Shown: piece after piece, positions 8,130 to 16,875 of the stretch
Numbering within the stretch: position 1 is the stretch's first letter
How the letters are laid out: every line of letters starts with the position of its first letter
NCBI RefSeq assembly: GCF_026342405.1
Contig: NZ_JAPEMU010000001.1
Span: forward strand, 3,844,001-3,908,000
Origin: Kitasatospora sp. NBC_00240
GTDB lineage: Bacteria > Actinomycetota > Actinomycetes > Streptomycetales > Streptomycetaceae
Direction: 5' to 3'
DNA length: 64,000 nt
Position numbers and translations under genes: made by a program
The notes under the pieces: model-generated
Databases searched by the model: none
The model's input: the letters and a program-made list of their open reading frames with translations, nothing else
What the model was told of the DNA's origin: nothing

Positions 8130-8252
8130 AGGGACGGCGCCTTTCGGTGGGATCCGGACATCAGGAGGGGTGTACGGCGGAGGTCGTGCGCAGAGGTGCC
8201 GGCCGGCGGACCGGGCCCGCCGCGGCGGCGGCCGGGCCGCGGGCGGCGGCGC

Positions 8253-9419
8253 TCACGCCTGCACGGCGATCAGCTGGTGCCGGTCCCGCTCGGCCCGGGC
8301 CAGCCGGGCGGCCTGCTCGGCATCGCGCCTGGCCACCTCCTCGCGGACGATCGGGATGACGTACCGGCCGAAGTCGACGGCGTCGTCGAGCAGGGCGTAG
8401 CCGCGCGCGGAGAGGATGTCGACGCCCAGGTCGTAGTAGTCGAGCAGGGCTTGCGCGACCGTCTCCGGGGTGCCGACCAGCGCGTTGGAGTTGCCCGCCC
8501 CGCCGGTGGCGGCGGCGGTGGGCGTCCACAGCGCGCGGTCGTAGCGCTCGCCGGCCTCGGCGATGGCGAGCAGCCGCTGGGAGCCGGTGTTCTCCGGCGC
8601 CGGGGCGGTGCCGGTGGCGCCGGCCGGCTGCCGGCGGCCGAGCGCGCCGGAGCGCCGGCGCTCCTGGATCGCGTCGACCGTCCGGTAGGCCTTCTCCCAG
8701 GCGAGTTCCTCGGTCGGCGCGATGATGGGCCGGAACGCGACCTGGATCCGAGGCAGGTCGGTGCGCCCGGCGGCGCGGGCGGCGGCCCGCACCGTCTCGA
8801 TCTGCTCGGCGGTCTGCGCCAGCGGCTCGCCCCAGAGGCAGTAGACGTCCGCCTCGGCCCCGCCGGCCGCGTAGGCGGCGGGCGAGCTGCCGCCGAAGGA
8901 GACGCCCGGGCGCGGCTGCTGGACGGGGAGGACGTCGGAGACGAAGTCGTTGAAGCGGTAGTACTCGCCCTCGTGGTCGAAGGGCTCCCGGCTGGTCCAG
9001 GCCCGCTTGACGATCCGGATGTACTCGCGGGTCCGGTCGTAGCGCTGGTCCTTGGTCAGGAAGTCGCCCTCGCGCTGCTGCTCGTGGTCGTTGCCGCCGG
9101 TGATGAAGTGCACGGTGAGCCGGCCGTCGCTGATCCGGTCGAGGGTGGCGAAGGTCTTGGCGGCGAAGGTCGGGTAGGAGACGTTCGGCCGGTGGGCGAG
9201 CAGGATCTGCAGCCGGTCGAGCCTGGCGGCGATGTATGCGGCGGCGGGCGCCGGGTCCGGGGCGCCGGCGGCGTAGGCGAACAGGACGCGGTCCCAGCCG
9301 TTGTCCTCGTGGGCCCGGGCCAGTCGCAGGGTGTAGTCGCGGTCGAAGGCGGCGGTGGTCCGGGCGGTGGTCTCCGAACCGTCTCCGGTGGCTGCGATAC
9401 CGAGGAATTCGACGGGCAT
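8253..9419 (-). CDS. LLM-class flavin-dependent monooxygenase (SsuD-like)
   Basis: A 388-residue luciferase-like monooxygenase closest in appearance to FMNH2-dependent alkanesulfonate monooxygenases: VEFLGIAATGDGSET at the N-terminus, HRPNVSYPTFAAKTFATLDRISDGR in the middle and HFITGGNDHEQQREGD in the FMN-binding region. Such enzymes cleave C-S bonds of organosulfur compounds, releasing sulfite. The ATG at 9419 has GAAAGG nine bases upstream. It heads the minus-strand unit of lipoprotein, permease and ATPase. A cysteine-ending leader peptide (9833-9910) lies about 410 bases upstream on the same strand. Together these support a role in sulfur scavenging. A flavin reductase is not present nearby. 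Confidence 0.82.
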   Translation of the reverse strand: MPVEFLGIAATGDGSETTARTTAAFDRDYTLRLARAHEDNGWDRVLFAYAAGAPDPAPAAAYIAARLDRLQILLAHRPNVSYPTFAAKTFATLDRISDGRLTVHFITGGNDHEQQREGDFLTKDQRYDRTREYIRIVKRAWTSREPFDHEGEYYRFNDFVSDVLPVQQPRPGVSFGGSSPAAYAAGGAEADVYCLWGEPLAQTAEQIETVRAAARAAGRTDLPRIQVAFRPIIAPTEELAWEKAYRTVDAIQERRRSGALGRRQPAGATGTAPAPENTGSQRLLAIAEAGERYDRALWTPTAAATGGAGNSNALVGTPETVAQALLDYYDLGVDILSARGYALLDDAVDFGRYVIPIVREEVARRDAEQAARLARAERDRHQLIAVQA

Positions 9420-9805
9420 GGTGCTGACCTTTCGTTCTCCGCGGGGGTGGCCGCGGTGGGGCGGTGCGCGAACCCAGCGCCCTTGAGCCGCAAAGGTGTT
9501 CACGGACGGTACGGGTGGTTCCGGGTACGGCGGGGCGCCGCGTGGCCGGGCCGGCGACGCGTTCGGGCAGGCGGGAGCGGGGGTGGTGGGGGGGCGGCGG
9601 GCAGCAGGGGCGGGCCCGGATGCGGACCCGGCCGGCGTCCGGACGGCGGAAGGCGGACGGAAGGCCGGGGAGGAGGAGGCGGCAACGCGTGACGGGGTAC
9701 GGCTGGAGTGAGGAGGCGGCAGCGTGCGCCTTGAGAACCGTCGGCTACGGACGGCTTCCCGGCCCGCGTCGGGGCACCGAGGGAGGGGTCTCCGAAGAGG
9801 GAGAA

Positions 9806-9823
9806 GGGCCGGTCAGACGGCCC
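9806..9823 (-). promoter_or_regulatory. Hairpin just after the leader peptide, candidate attenuator
   Basis: Six-base arms gggccg (9806-9811) and cggccc (9818-9823) with a six-base loop sit about ten bases past the leader stop on the minus strand, followed by a pyrimidine-rich stretch (ttctccctcttc). Position suggests transcription attenuation, but the stem is short. Confidence 0.35.
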
Positions 9824-9832
9824 GCTGCCGGG

Positions 9833-9910
9833 TCAGCCGCGACACGCCGCGGACCACACCCGACCGAAGTCGATGTGGTCGCGGGTGACCAGGGGCTGCT
9901 CGGCGTACAT
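9833..9910 (-). CDS. Sulfur-type leader peptide
   Basis: A 25-residue ORF, starting at ATG 9910 and ending TGA 9833. It ends in the pattern LVTRDHIDFGRVWSAACRG. The core R-x-H-[IV]-D-[LF]-x-R-V-x-S-A-x-C-R matches the short putative leader peptides annotated ahead of sulfate, sulfonate and cysteine genes in Streptomyces. The cysteine next to the end could make ribosome progress sensitive to Cys-tRNA supply. It reads towards the LLM monooxygenase operon. The distance to that gene (about 410 bases) is longer than usual. The function is inferred from similarity and context; the ORF itself is clear. Confidence 0.65.
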   Translation of the reverse strand: MYAEQPLVTRDHIDFGRVWSAACRG

Positions 9911-10098
9911 GGGGCAAGTTGAGCAGTGAATGATGGACTTCGTCAACCACCGTCCATTCCCCGCCCCCCGGGCGGCCGCGGCCGCGCCGCCACCGGACCC
10001 GGGGCGGACCTCGACCGACGGACGCGGGCGGCCCGGCCGAAATTCCCACCGACCGACCTCTCCTGCACGGGCTTTGACGGAGCGTCAATTCGCGGCCC

Positions 10099-10129
10099 TT
10101 GACACCGCCCGATCGTGCACACGTACGAT
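10099..10129 (+). promoter_or_regulatory. Promoter of the permease-FAD protein unit
   Basis: A perfect TTGACA (10099-10104) and TACGAT (10124-10129) are separated by 19 bases, slightly long for a vegetative promoter. Transcription would start near 10136, about 100 bases before the permease start. Confidence 0.5.
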
Positions 10130-10234
10130 CCAGGCGGAGTGAGTGCACGCCGGCCGCGTTGAGGGACGCGGTACGAGCGACGGCAGTACGTGACGACGCC
10201 CGCCTGCCCGCACCTCCCGCCTGGAGCCCGCCTC

Positions 10235-11311
10235 ATGGCCACGCCGCAGGACGTCCTGCCCCCGTCCGGACCGCCACCCCTCAGCAAGCGCCCGACCGCC
10301 CCGCCGACCCGGGGCACCCGGCCCGCCGCCGGCCACGAGCCCCTCGCCACCACTCCCGCCGGCGCCCCTGCTGCACCCGCCGACCCCGCCGACCCCCTGG
10401 CCGACGCCCCCGTGGTGGCCCGCCGGAGCCCCTGGCAGTGGGTGTCCGCCGCGGCCGCGCTGCTGCTGCTCGCCATGGCGCTGAACTCGGTGGTCCGCAA
10501 CAAGGCGTTCCAATGGGACGTGGTGGCCGCGTACTTCACCTCCACCTCGGTGCTGGACGGGCTCGTCCTCACGCTCTGGCTGACCGCCGCCACCCTCTCC
10601 CTCGGGTTCGTGCTCGGCACCGTGCTGGCCACCATGCGGCTCGCCGCCAACCCGGTGCTCCGCACCCTCGGCTGGGGCTACATCTGGCTCTTCCGCTCCA
10701 CCCCGCCCCTGGTCCAGCTGCTGTTCTTCTTCAACATCGGCGCGCTCTACCCGACCCTGGGGCTGGGCATCCCGTTCGGCCCGGAGTTCATCACCTTCCG
10801 GACCGTCAACCTGCTCGGCCCGACCCTCACCGCCGTGATCGGGCTGACCCTGCTGGAGGCCGCCTACGCCGCCGAGGTGGTGCGCGGGGGCATCCTGTCC
10901 GTCGACCGTGGCCAGCTGGAGGCCGCGCAGGCGCTCGGTCTCGGCCGCGGCCGGGTGCTGCGCCGGATCGTCATCCCGCAGGCCATGCGCTCGATCGTGC
11001 CGACCGCCGGGAACATGCTGATCAGCGCCCTGAAGGGCACCAGCATCGTCAGCGTGCTGGCCGTCTCCGACCTGCTCTACTCGGTGCAGCTGGTCTACAA
11101 CCAGACGTACCAGGTGGTCCCGATGCTGGTGGTCGCCACCATCTGGTACCTGGTGGTCACCACCGTGCTGTCCGTCGGGCAGTACTACGTCGAGCGCCAC
11201 TACGCCCGCGGCGCCACCCGCGAGGGCCTGCCGCCGACCCCGCTCCAGCGGGCCCGGGCCGGCCTGCGTCGGCTGCAGCGGCGGGTCGAGGCCACCGGGG
11301 AGGCCCGGTGA
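10235..11311 (+). CDS. Amino-acid ABC transporter permease (second copy)
   Basis: A 358-residue permease of the polar amino-acid family, with a Pro-rich cytoplasmic N-terminus of about 65 residues, then membrane helices beginning WVSAAAALLLLAMAL. The EAA loop is LEAAQALGLGRGRVLRRIVIPQAMRSI. It is paralogous to the divergent permease at 6068-7153, including the C-terminal YYVERHYARGATREGLPPTPLQRAR signature, read as YYVERHYARG then LPPTPLQRAR. The ATG at 10235 is chosen; a GTG at 10190 is possible. No ATPase or binding protein is adjacent on this strand, so it probably shares the ATPase at 5295-6071. Confidence 0.85.
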   Translation: MATPQDVLPPSGPPPLSKRPTAPPTRGTRPAAGHEPLATTPAGAPAAPADPADPLADAPVVARRSPWQWVSAAAALLLLAMALNSVVRNKAFQWDVVAAYFTSTSVLDGLVLTLWLTAATLSLGFVLGTVLATMRLAANPVLRTLGWGYIWLFRSTPPLVQLLFFFNIGALYPTLGLGIPFGPEFITFRTVNLLGPTLTAVIGLTLLEAAYAAEVVRGGILSVDRGQLEAAQALGLGRGRVLRRIVIPQAMRSIVPTAGNMLISALKGTSIVSVLAVSDLLYSVQLVYNQTYQVVPMLVVATIWYLVVTTVLSVGQYYVERHYARGATREGLPPTPLQRARAGLRRLQRRVEATGEAR

Positions 11312-13269
11312 GCACCCTGGTGATCGTCGGCGCCGGCCCGCGGGGCACCGGACTGCTGGAGCGCATCGCCGCCAACGCCGCCGAACTCCTGCCGCCCGAC
11401 CGGCCCTTGCACATCCACCTGGTCGACCCGTACCCGCCGGGCGCCGGCCGGATCTGGCGGCACGAGCAGTCGCCGCTGCTGCGGATGAACTCCATGGCCG
11501 AGGACGTCACGATGTTCACCGACGAGCGGTCGACCATCGAGGGGCCGGTCCGGCCGGGGCCGTCACTGGCCGAATGGGCCGCCCGCAGCTCCGAGTTCGC
11601 ACCCCACCGGGAGATCGACGACCCGGACGTCCGGGCGGAGCTGCGCACCCTGGCGCCGACCGACTTCCCCACCCGCCGGGCCCAGAGCGCCTATCTGGAC
11701 TGGGTGCTGCGCCGCGCGGTGGCCGACCTGCCGCCGCACGTCACGGTGACCCTGCACCGCGACACCGCCCGGGAGCTGACCGGCCCGGCCGACGGACCGC
11801 AGCTGGTCCGGCTCACCGACCGCACCCTGAGCGCCGACCATGTCGCCCTCACCATCGGCCACCTGGACTCCGCCCCCGACCCGCGCCATGCGCCGATGGC
11901 CCGGTTCGCCGCCCGGCACCGCCGGTTCCACCTCGCGCCGGCCTTCTCCGCCGACGCCGACCTGTCGCCGATAGCCCCCGGCGAGCACCTGGTGCTGCGC
12001 GGCTTCGGCCTCGCCTTCGTCGACCTGACGGCGATGCTCACCGAGGGCCGGGGCGGGCGCTTCGAGGAGAGCGACCACGGCCTGGTCTACCGCCCGTCCG
12101 GGCGGGAGCCGGTGATCCACGTCGGCTCGCGGCGTGGCGTCCCGTACCACTCGAAGACCGACTACCGGCTGCAGGGCCCGCCCGCACCGCTCCCCCGCTT
12201 CTTCGACCGGGCCGCCGTGGACGGCGTGCTGGCCCGCCCCGGCCGCCTCGAACTGCGCAGGGACTTCTGGCCGTTGATGGCCAAGGAGATCGGCTTCGGG
12301 CACTACCACGAGCTGTTCCACGCCCACCCCGAGCGCACCACCGTCCGCTGGGCGGACTTCCTCGCCGCCTACGAGCGGCTCGACTGGTACTCGCCCACAC
12401 TGGCCCGACTGATCGCCGCCGCCGTCCCCGACCCCGCCGACCGGCTGGACTTCGAACGCCTGGACCACCCGCTGGCGGGCCTCGAACTCGACTCCTCCGA
12501 GGAGCTCCAGCAGCACCTGCGCGGGTACGTCGGGGCCGACGCCGACCGCCGGGCCGACCCCGCGCACAGCGCCGACCTCGGCGCCTTCCTCGCCCTGCTT
12601 TCGCTCTTCGGCCAGCTGCCCCGGGTGATGGCCTCGGGGCGGCTCACCGCCCGCTCGGTGGGCGAGGAGCTGGACGAGTGGTGGTTCGGCTTCTTCAGCT
12701 ACCTCGCCTCCGGCCCGCCGGGATTCCGGCTGCGCCAGTTGCTCGCGCTCTCCGAGGCCGGGGTGGTGCGCTTCCTGGGCGCCGGCATCAGGGTCGAGGC
12801 GGACGAGGCCACCGGCACCTTCCGGGCGAGCAGCCCGACCGTGCCCGGGCACACCGTCACCGCCACCGCCCTGATCGAGGGCTACCTCCCCAAGCACGAC
12901 CTGGCCCGCACCCGGGACCCGGTACTGCGGCAACTGCACCGGGACGGGCGGATCGCCGAGGAGGTGGTCGGCGACGAGGAGCACACCCACCGCTCGGGCC
13001 TGCTCACCGTCTCACCGGCCGACAGCCGCGTCCTGGACCCGGCGCTCGGCGGCGCCCCGCACCCGCGGCGCACCGCGCTCGGCCCGCACACCAGCCTGCG
13101 GGCGGCCGCCGCCTTCGCCCGGCCGCGCACCGACTCCCCCGGCTTCCGCCAGAACGACGCGGCCGCCCGCGCCATCCTGCGGGATCTGGCCGGGCCGGCG
13201 CCCGACCCGCCGCCGGGCCCCGCCGCCCGGCAGGGGGCCGGCGACCTGGCGGTCGCGGCGGCGCCTTAG
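11308..13269 (+). CDS. FAD/NAD(P)-binding protein (NAD_binding_9 type)
   Basis: A 653-residue protein starting at a GTG that overlaps the permease stop (GTGA). The Rossmann dinucleotide motif GAGPRGTG is at residues 8-15, followed by IHLVDPYPPGAGRIWRHEQ and LRMNSMAEDVTMFTDE. This matches large actinobacterial FAD/NAD(P)-binding proteins of unknown reaction. No membrane segment or signal peptide is seen. Cotranscription with a transporter permease and proximity to an LLM monooxygenase suggest that it processes an imported substrate, perhaps as an oxidase or monooxygenase. This is inference; no catalytic residue can be named. Confidence 0.75.
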   Translation: MSTLVIVGAGPRGTGLLERIAANAAELLPPDRPLHIHLVDPYPPGAGRIWRHEQSPLLRMNSMAEDVTMFTDERSTIEGPVRPGPSLAEWAARSSEFAPHREIDDPDVRAELRTLAPTDFPTRRAQSAYLDWVLRRAVADLPPHVTVTLHRDTARELTGPADGPQLVRLTDRTLSADHVALTIGHLDSAPDPRHAPMARFAARHRRFHLAPAFSADADLSPIAPGEHLVLRGFGLAFVDLTAMLTEGRGGRFEESDHGLVYRPSGREPVIHVGSRRGVPYHSKTDYRLQGPPAPLPRFFDRAAVDGVLARPGRLELRRDFWPLMAKEIGFGHYHELFHAHPERTTVRWADFLAAYERLDWYSPTLARLIAAAVPDPADRLDFERLDHPLAGLELDSSEELQQHLRGYVGADADRRADPAHSADLGAFLALLSLFGQLPRVMASGRLTARSVGEELDEWWFGFFSYLASGPPGFRLRQLLALSEAGVVRFLGAGIRVEADEATGTFRASSPTVPGHTVTATALIEGYLPKHDLARTRDPVLRQLHRDGRIAEEVVGDEEHTHRSGLLTVSPADSRVLDPALGGAPHPRRTALGPHTSLRAAAAFARPRTDSPGFRQNDAAARAILRDLAGPAPDPPPGPAARQGAGDLAVAAAP

Positions 13270-13306
13270 GGCCGGCCGCCGGCGGCGGGGTCGAGGCCGG
13301 TCGGCC

Positions 13307-14305
13307 TCAGTAGCCGGCGAACGGCGGCGGCATCGTCGGTGGGGCCGCCGCCGGCACGCCGAAGGCCGTCGCGGCCACCTGTTCGGTCGTCAGGTGCTCC
13401 GGGGCGAGGAAGATCCGGTCCATCAAGTCCCGTGCTCCGGTCCGCCGTTCCAGTTCGCGCAGGCTGGCGTCGGCCTCCCGGTCGGTCTCGAAGTCCCAGA
13501 CCAGCAGCCGGTGCACCATCGCCACCACCTCCACCCAGCCGAGCCCCGTGGAGCGGCCGGCCGGGGTCAGGCCCCAGAGTTCCGCGTAGCGGCCGAGGTC
13601 CAGCCGGACCTCGGCGAGCAGCGGATGCCCCTCCCCCAGCATCTGCTGCACCAGCGGCACCAGCAGCCTCAACTGGTTCAGCGCCCCGGCCACGTCCCCG
13701 GCGTCGGCGACCTGCAGCGCCAGGTCGTGCTGCGCCTTCAGCACCCGCTCGTCGTAGGGGCCGAGCGTGGCGGCCAACTGCGGGATCAGGGCGTGCAACT
13801 GGTGGGCGGCACCCTGCGGGTTGCCCGCCGTGCCGATGAGCACGGCCAGCTCGAAGCGGGCCTGCAGGGTGTCGGGGTCGGCGTGCCCGAGGGCCTGCAC
13901 CAGGTCGGGGACCACCTGCTCCAGCAGCTGCAGGGCGCCGGCCGGGTCACCGGCCGCGTCCCGGTACCAGGCCAGCTCGCGCCAGGTGGTGAGGGTGTCG
14001 CGGTCGTACCGGCCGAGCCGGGCGACCATCTCCCTGGCCGTCCCCTCCAGCAGTCCCGCCGCCGCGGCCGGCTCGACCTGCCGCGCCGCCTCCCGCTGCC
14101 GCAGCAGCTCCGCCCGGACGTCCTCGGCCGGCGGGGCGGGCCTGGGCACGGCGGGCGGGGCGGGCGCCGCGGACGGAGTGGGCACCGCGGACGGAGTGGG
14201 AACGGGACCGGGCGGGGCGGGCGGCGGTCCGGGCGGGGCCGGGGGGACGGCCGGCGGGGGTCCGTAGGCCCCCGGGGGCTCCGGTGCGGTTCCGCTCAGC
14301 GGCAT
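13307..14305 (-). CDS. Tetratricopeptide repeat protein
   Basis: A 332-residue protein. The first 70 residues are Pro/Ala-rich and probably disordered. After that come at least three repeats of about 42 residues built on L-G-x-x-D-x-x-T-L…L-A…A-G-D-x-x-G-A-x-x-x-L-x-x-L-V-P. The ATG at 14305 is preferred to 14335 because GAGGAG lies nine bases upstream. The same repeat unit forms the tail of the kinase at 1405-2673, so the two may bind related partners, but there is no direct evidence of interaction. It is convergent with the FAD protein gene, 37 bases away, and divergent from the molybdoenzyme gene. Confidence 0.7.
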   Translation of the reverse strand: MPLSGTAPEPPGAYGPPPAVPPAPPGPPPAPPGPVPTPSAVPTPSAAPAPPAVPRPAPPAEDVRAELLRQREAARQVEPAAAAGLLEGTAREMVARLGRYDRDTLTTWRELAWYRDAAGDPAGALQLLEQVVPDLVQALGHADPDTLQARFELAVLIGTAGNPQGAAHQLHALIPQLAATLGPYDERVLKAQHDLALQVADAGDVAGALNQLRLLVPLVQQMLGEGHPLLAEVRLDLGRYAELWGLTPAGRSTGLGWVEVVAMVHRLLVWDFETDREADASLRELERRTGARDLMDRIFLAPEHLTTEQVAATAFGVPAAAPPTMPPPFAGY

Positions 14306-14502
14306 GGTCCACGGCTCCTCTGCGTCGGTCGGCACCGCACATTCTGTCCCGGGGCGCCCCGTCCGCTCCAGGCGGCCGCCCCGCCCGGCCGGACCGGGCC
14401 GCTCCCCCGGGCACCGCCTCCAGGACCGGCCGGGCGGGACGAGTGGAAGGATGGAGCCAGGGCAGGCAACGACGCGGCCCGCACGATCCGGAGGTGCCAG
14501 TC

Positions 14503-16806
14503 ATGGCGAAGCAGGCCCCGCAGAGCGACCCGGCCCAGGACGCCCCGCAGGTGTCCGCCCCGCAGCACGCCGCGGCGGGGCTGCCGGCCGTGGGCCACAG
14601 CCTGCGGATGGCCCACGAGCAGATGGGCGCCAGGCGCACCCTGGCCACCCTCAGCAAGGTCAACCAGCCGGACGGCTTCGACTGCCCCGGCTGCGCCTGG
14701 CCCGAGCCGGGGAAGACGCACGCCGCCGAGTTCTGCGAGAACGGCGCCAAGGCGGTCGCCGAGGAGGCCACCGAGCGGCGGATCACCGCCGAGTTCTTCG
14801 CCGCGCACCCGGTCGCGGAGCTGGCGGAGCGCTCCGGGTACTGGCTCGGCCAGCAGGGCCGCCTCACCGAGCCGATGCTGCTGGACGAAGGCGCCTCGCA
14901 CTACGTGCCGGTCTCCTGGGAGCGGGCGTTCGCGACGGTCGCCGAGGAGCTGCGGGCGCTGGACACCCCGGACGGCGCCGCCTTCTACACCTCGGGCCGG
15001 ACCAGCAACGAGGCAGCCTTCGCCTACCAGCTGTTCGCCCGCCGGCTGGGCACCAACAACCTGCCGGACTGCTCCAACATGTGCCACGAGTCCTCCGGCT
15101 CGGCGCTGGTGGAGACGCTGGGCGTGGGCAAGGGCAGTGTCAGCCTGAAGGACCTCCACCAGGCCGACCTGATCATCGTGGCGGGCCAGAACCCGGGCAC
15201 CAACCACCCCCGGATGCTCTCCGCCCTGGAGCGGGCCAAGCGGGCCGGCGCCAAGATCGTCAGCGTGAACCCGCTGCCCGAGGCCGGCCTGGAGCGGTTC
15301 AAGAACCCGCAGAACGCGCGCGGACTGGCCGGCCACGGCACCAAGCTGACCGACCTGTTCCTGCAGATCCGGCTCGGCGGCGACCTGGCGCTGTTCCGGG
15401 CCGTCAACCAGCTGCTGCTGGCCGCCGAGGACAAGCACGGGAACGTGCTGGACCACGAGTTCGTCGAGCGGCACTGCCTGGGCTTCGAGGAATGGGCGGC
15501 CGACGCCCGCACCACCGACCGCGAGGCGGTGCTCGCCGCCACCGGTCTGCCGTACGAGCAGATCGAGGAGCTCGCCTCGATGGTGCTCTCCTCCCGGAAG
15601 ATCATCGTCTGCTGGGCGATGGGCCTCACCCAGCACAAGCACTCCGTGCCGACCATCCGCGAGGTGGTCAACTTCCTGCTGCTGCGCGGCAACATCGGCC
15701 GCCCCGGGGCCGGGGTCTGCCCGGTGCGCGGGCACAGCAACGTGCAGGGCGACCGGACGATGGGCATCTTCGAGCGCCCGTCCGAGGCCTTCCTGGACGC
15801 ACTGGGCAAGGAGTTCGCCTTCGAGCCGCCGCGCGAGCACGGCTTCGACGCGGTGGACACCATACGGGCGATGCGCGACGGCCGGGTGCGGGTGTTCTTC
15901 GCGATGGGCGGCAACTTCGTCGCGGCCACCCCGGACACCGACGTGACCGAGGCCGCGATGCGCCGCTGCCGGCTCACCGTGCACGTCTCGACCAAGCTGA
16001 ACCGCTCGCACGTGGTCACCGGCGCCCGCGCCCTGATCCTGCCGACCCTCGGCCGCACCGACCGGGACGTCACCGCCAAGGGCGCGCAGTTCGTCAGCGT
16101 CGAGGACTCGATGGGCATGGTGCACTCCTCGCGCGGCGGGCTGCGGCCGCCGGCCCGGGGGCTGCTCTCCGAGGTGGCGATCGTCTGCCGGCTGGCCCGC
16201 GCCACCCTCGGCCCGCAGGACAGTACGCCGTGGGAGGACTTCGCGGACGACTACGACAGCGTCCGGGACCGGATCGCCCGGGTCGTGCCCGGCTTCGAGG
16301 ACTTCAACGAGAAGGTCCGCCGCCCCGGCGGCTTCACGCTGCCGCACGGCCCGCGCGACAGCCGCTCGTTCCCCACCTCCACCGGGATGGCCAACTTCAG
16401 CGTCAACCCGCTGACCGCGCCCGAGGTGCCGCCGGGCCGCCTGCTGCTGCAGACCCTGCGCTCGCACGACCAGTACAACACCACGATCTACGGCCTGGAC
16501 GACCGCTACCGCGGCATCACCGGCGGGCGCCGGGTGGTGCTGGTGAACCCGGCCGACGCCGCCGCGCTGGGCCTGGCCGAGGGGAGCTACGTCGACCTGG
16601 TGAGCGAGTGGCGGGACGGCGTCGAGCGCCGGGCCCCGCACTTCATGGTGGTGCACTACCCGGTGGCCCTGGGCGGCGCGGCCGCCTACTACCCGGAGAC
16701 CAACGTGCTGGTGCCGCTGGACTCGACCGCCGACATCAGCAACACCCCGACCTCGAAGGCGGTCGTGGTGCGTTTCGAGCCCGACAGCGGCCTCGCCCGG
16801 GCCTGA
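14503..16806 (+). CDS. FdhF/YdeP-family molybdopterin oxidoreductase
   Basis: A 767-residue molybdopterin oxidoreductase, preceded by GGAGG nine bases before ATG 14503. Cysteines C61, C64 and C78 (FDCPGCAWPEP, EFCENG) fit a 4Fe-4S site. Further motifs are TSGRTSNEAAFAYQLFARRLG, SSGSALVETLG, GQNPGTNHPRM and VRGHSNVQGDRTMG, typical of the YdeP-like branch. A molybdopterin-dinucleotide-binding domain is at the C-terminus (LLLQTLRSHDQYNTT). The family is related to formate dehydrogenase H, but the physiological substrate is usually unknown and no electron-transfer partner is encoded next to it. It lacks a Tat signal and is therefore probably cytosolic. Confidence 0.88.
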   Translation: MAKQAPQSDPAQDAPQVSAPQHAAAGLPAVGHSLRMAHEQMGARRTLATLSKVNQPDGFDCPGCAWPEPGKTHAAEFCENGAKAVAEEATERRITAEFFAAHPVAELAERSGYWLGQQGRLTEPMLLDEGASHYVPVSWERAFATVAEELRALDTPDGAAFYTSGRTSNEAAFAYQLFARRLGTNNLPDCSNMCHESSGSALVETLGVGKGSVSLKDLHQADLIIVAGQNPGTNHPRMLSALERAKRAGAKIVSVNPLPEAGLERFKNPQNARGLAGHGTKLTDLFLQIRLGGDLALFRAVNQLLLAAEDKHGNVLDHEFVERHCLGFEEWAADARTTDREAVLAATGLPYEQIEELASMVLSSRKIIVCWAMGLTQHKHSVPTIREVVNFLLLRGNIGRPGAGVCPVRGHSNVQGDRTMGIFERPSEAFLDALGKEFAFEPPREHGFDAVDTIRAMRDGRVRVFFAMGGNFVAATPDTDVTEAAMRRCRLTVHVSTKLNRSHVVTGARALILPTLGRTDRDVTAKGAQFVSVEDSMGMVHSSRGGLRPPARGLLSEVAIVCRLARATLGPQDSTPWEDFADDYDSVRDRIARVVPGFEDFNEKVRRPGGFTLPHGPRDSRSFPTSTGMANFSVNPLTAPEVPPGRLLLQTLRSHDQYNTTIYGLDDRYRGITGGRRVVLVNPADAAALGLAEGSYVDLVSEWRDGVERRAPHFMVVHYPVALGGAAAYYPETNVLVPLDSTADISNTPTSKAVVVRFEPDSGLARA

Positions 16807-16817
16807 CCCGCGGGGCC

Positions 16818-16845
16818 CGGCCGCACCCCTCGTGGGGTGCGGCCG
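16818..16845. terminator. Terminator between molybdoenzyme and NlpC/P60 genes
   Basis: Perfect 12-base arms (16818-16829 and 16834-16845, cggccgcacccc / ggggtgcggccg) with a four-base loop. It lies between convergent genes and can serve both strands. Confidence 0.65.
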
Positions 16846-16875
16846 AGGGGTGCGGCCGGGAGTCGGGGTGCGGGC

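Larger units (their letters stand above)
9420..10098. other. Long intergenic region between divergent transport units
   Basis: Apart from the leader peptide and its hairpin, 9420-9832 is GC-rich, purine-biased on the plus strand and has no ORF with coding character. 9911-10098 likewise shows nothing clear except the approach to the plus-strand promoter. Confidence 0.5.

Noticed and set aside
14296..16656. A 786-codon minus-strand frame and long plus-strand frames over the molybdoenzyme
   Set aside because: The FdhF/YdeP protein in the other frame has all family motifs; the alternatives are low-complexity shadows.
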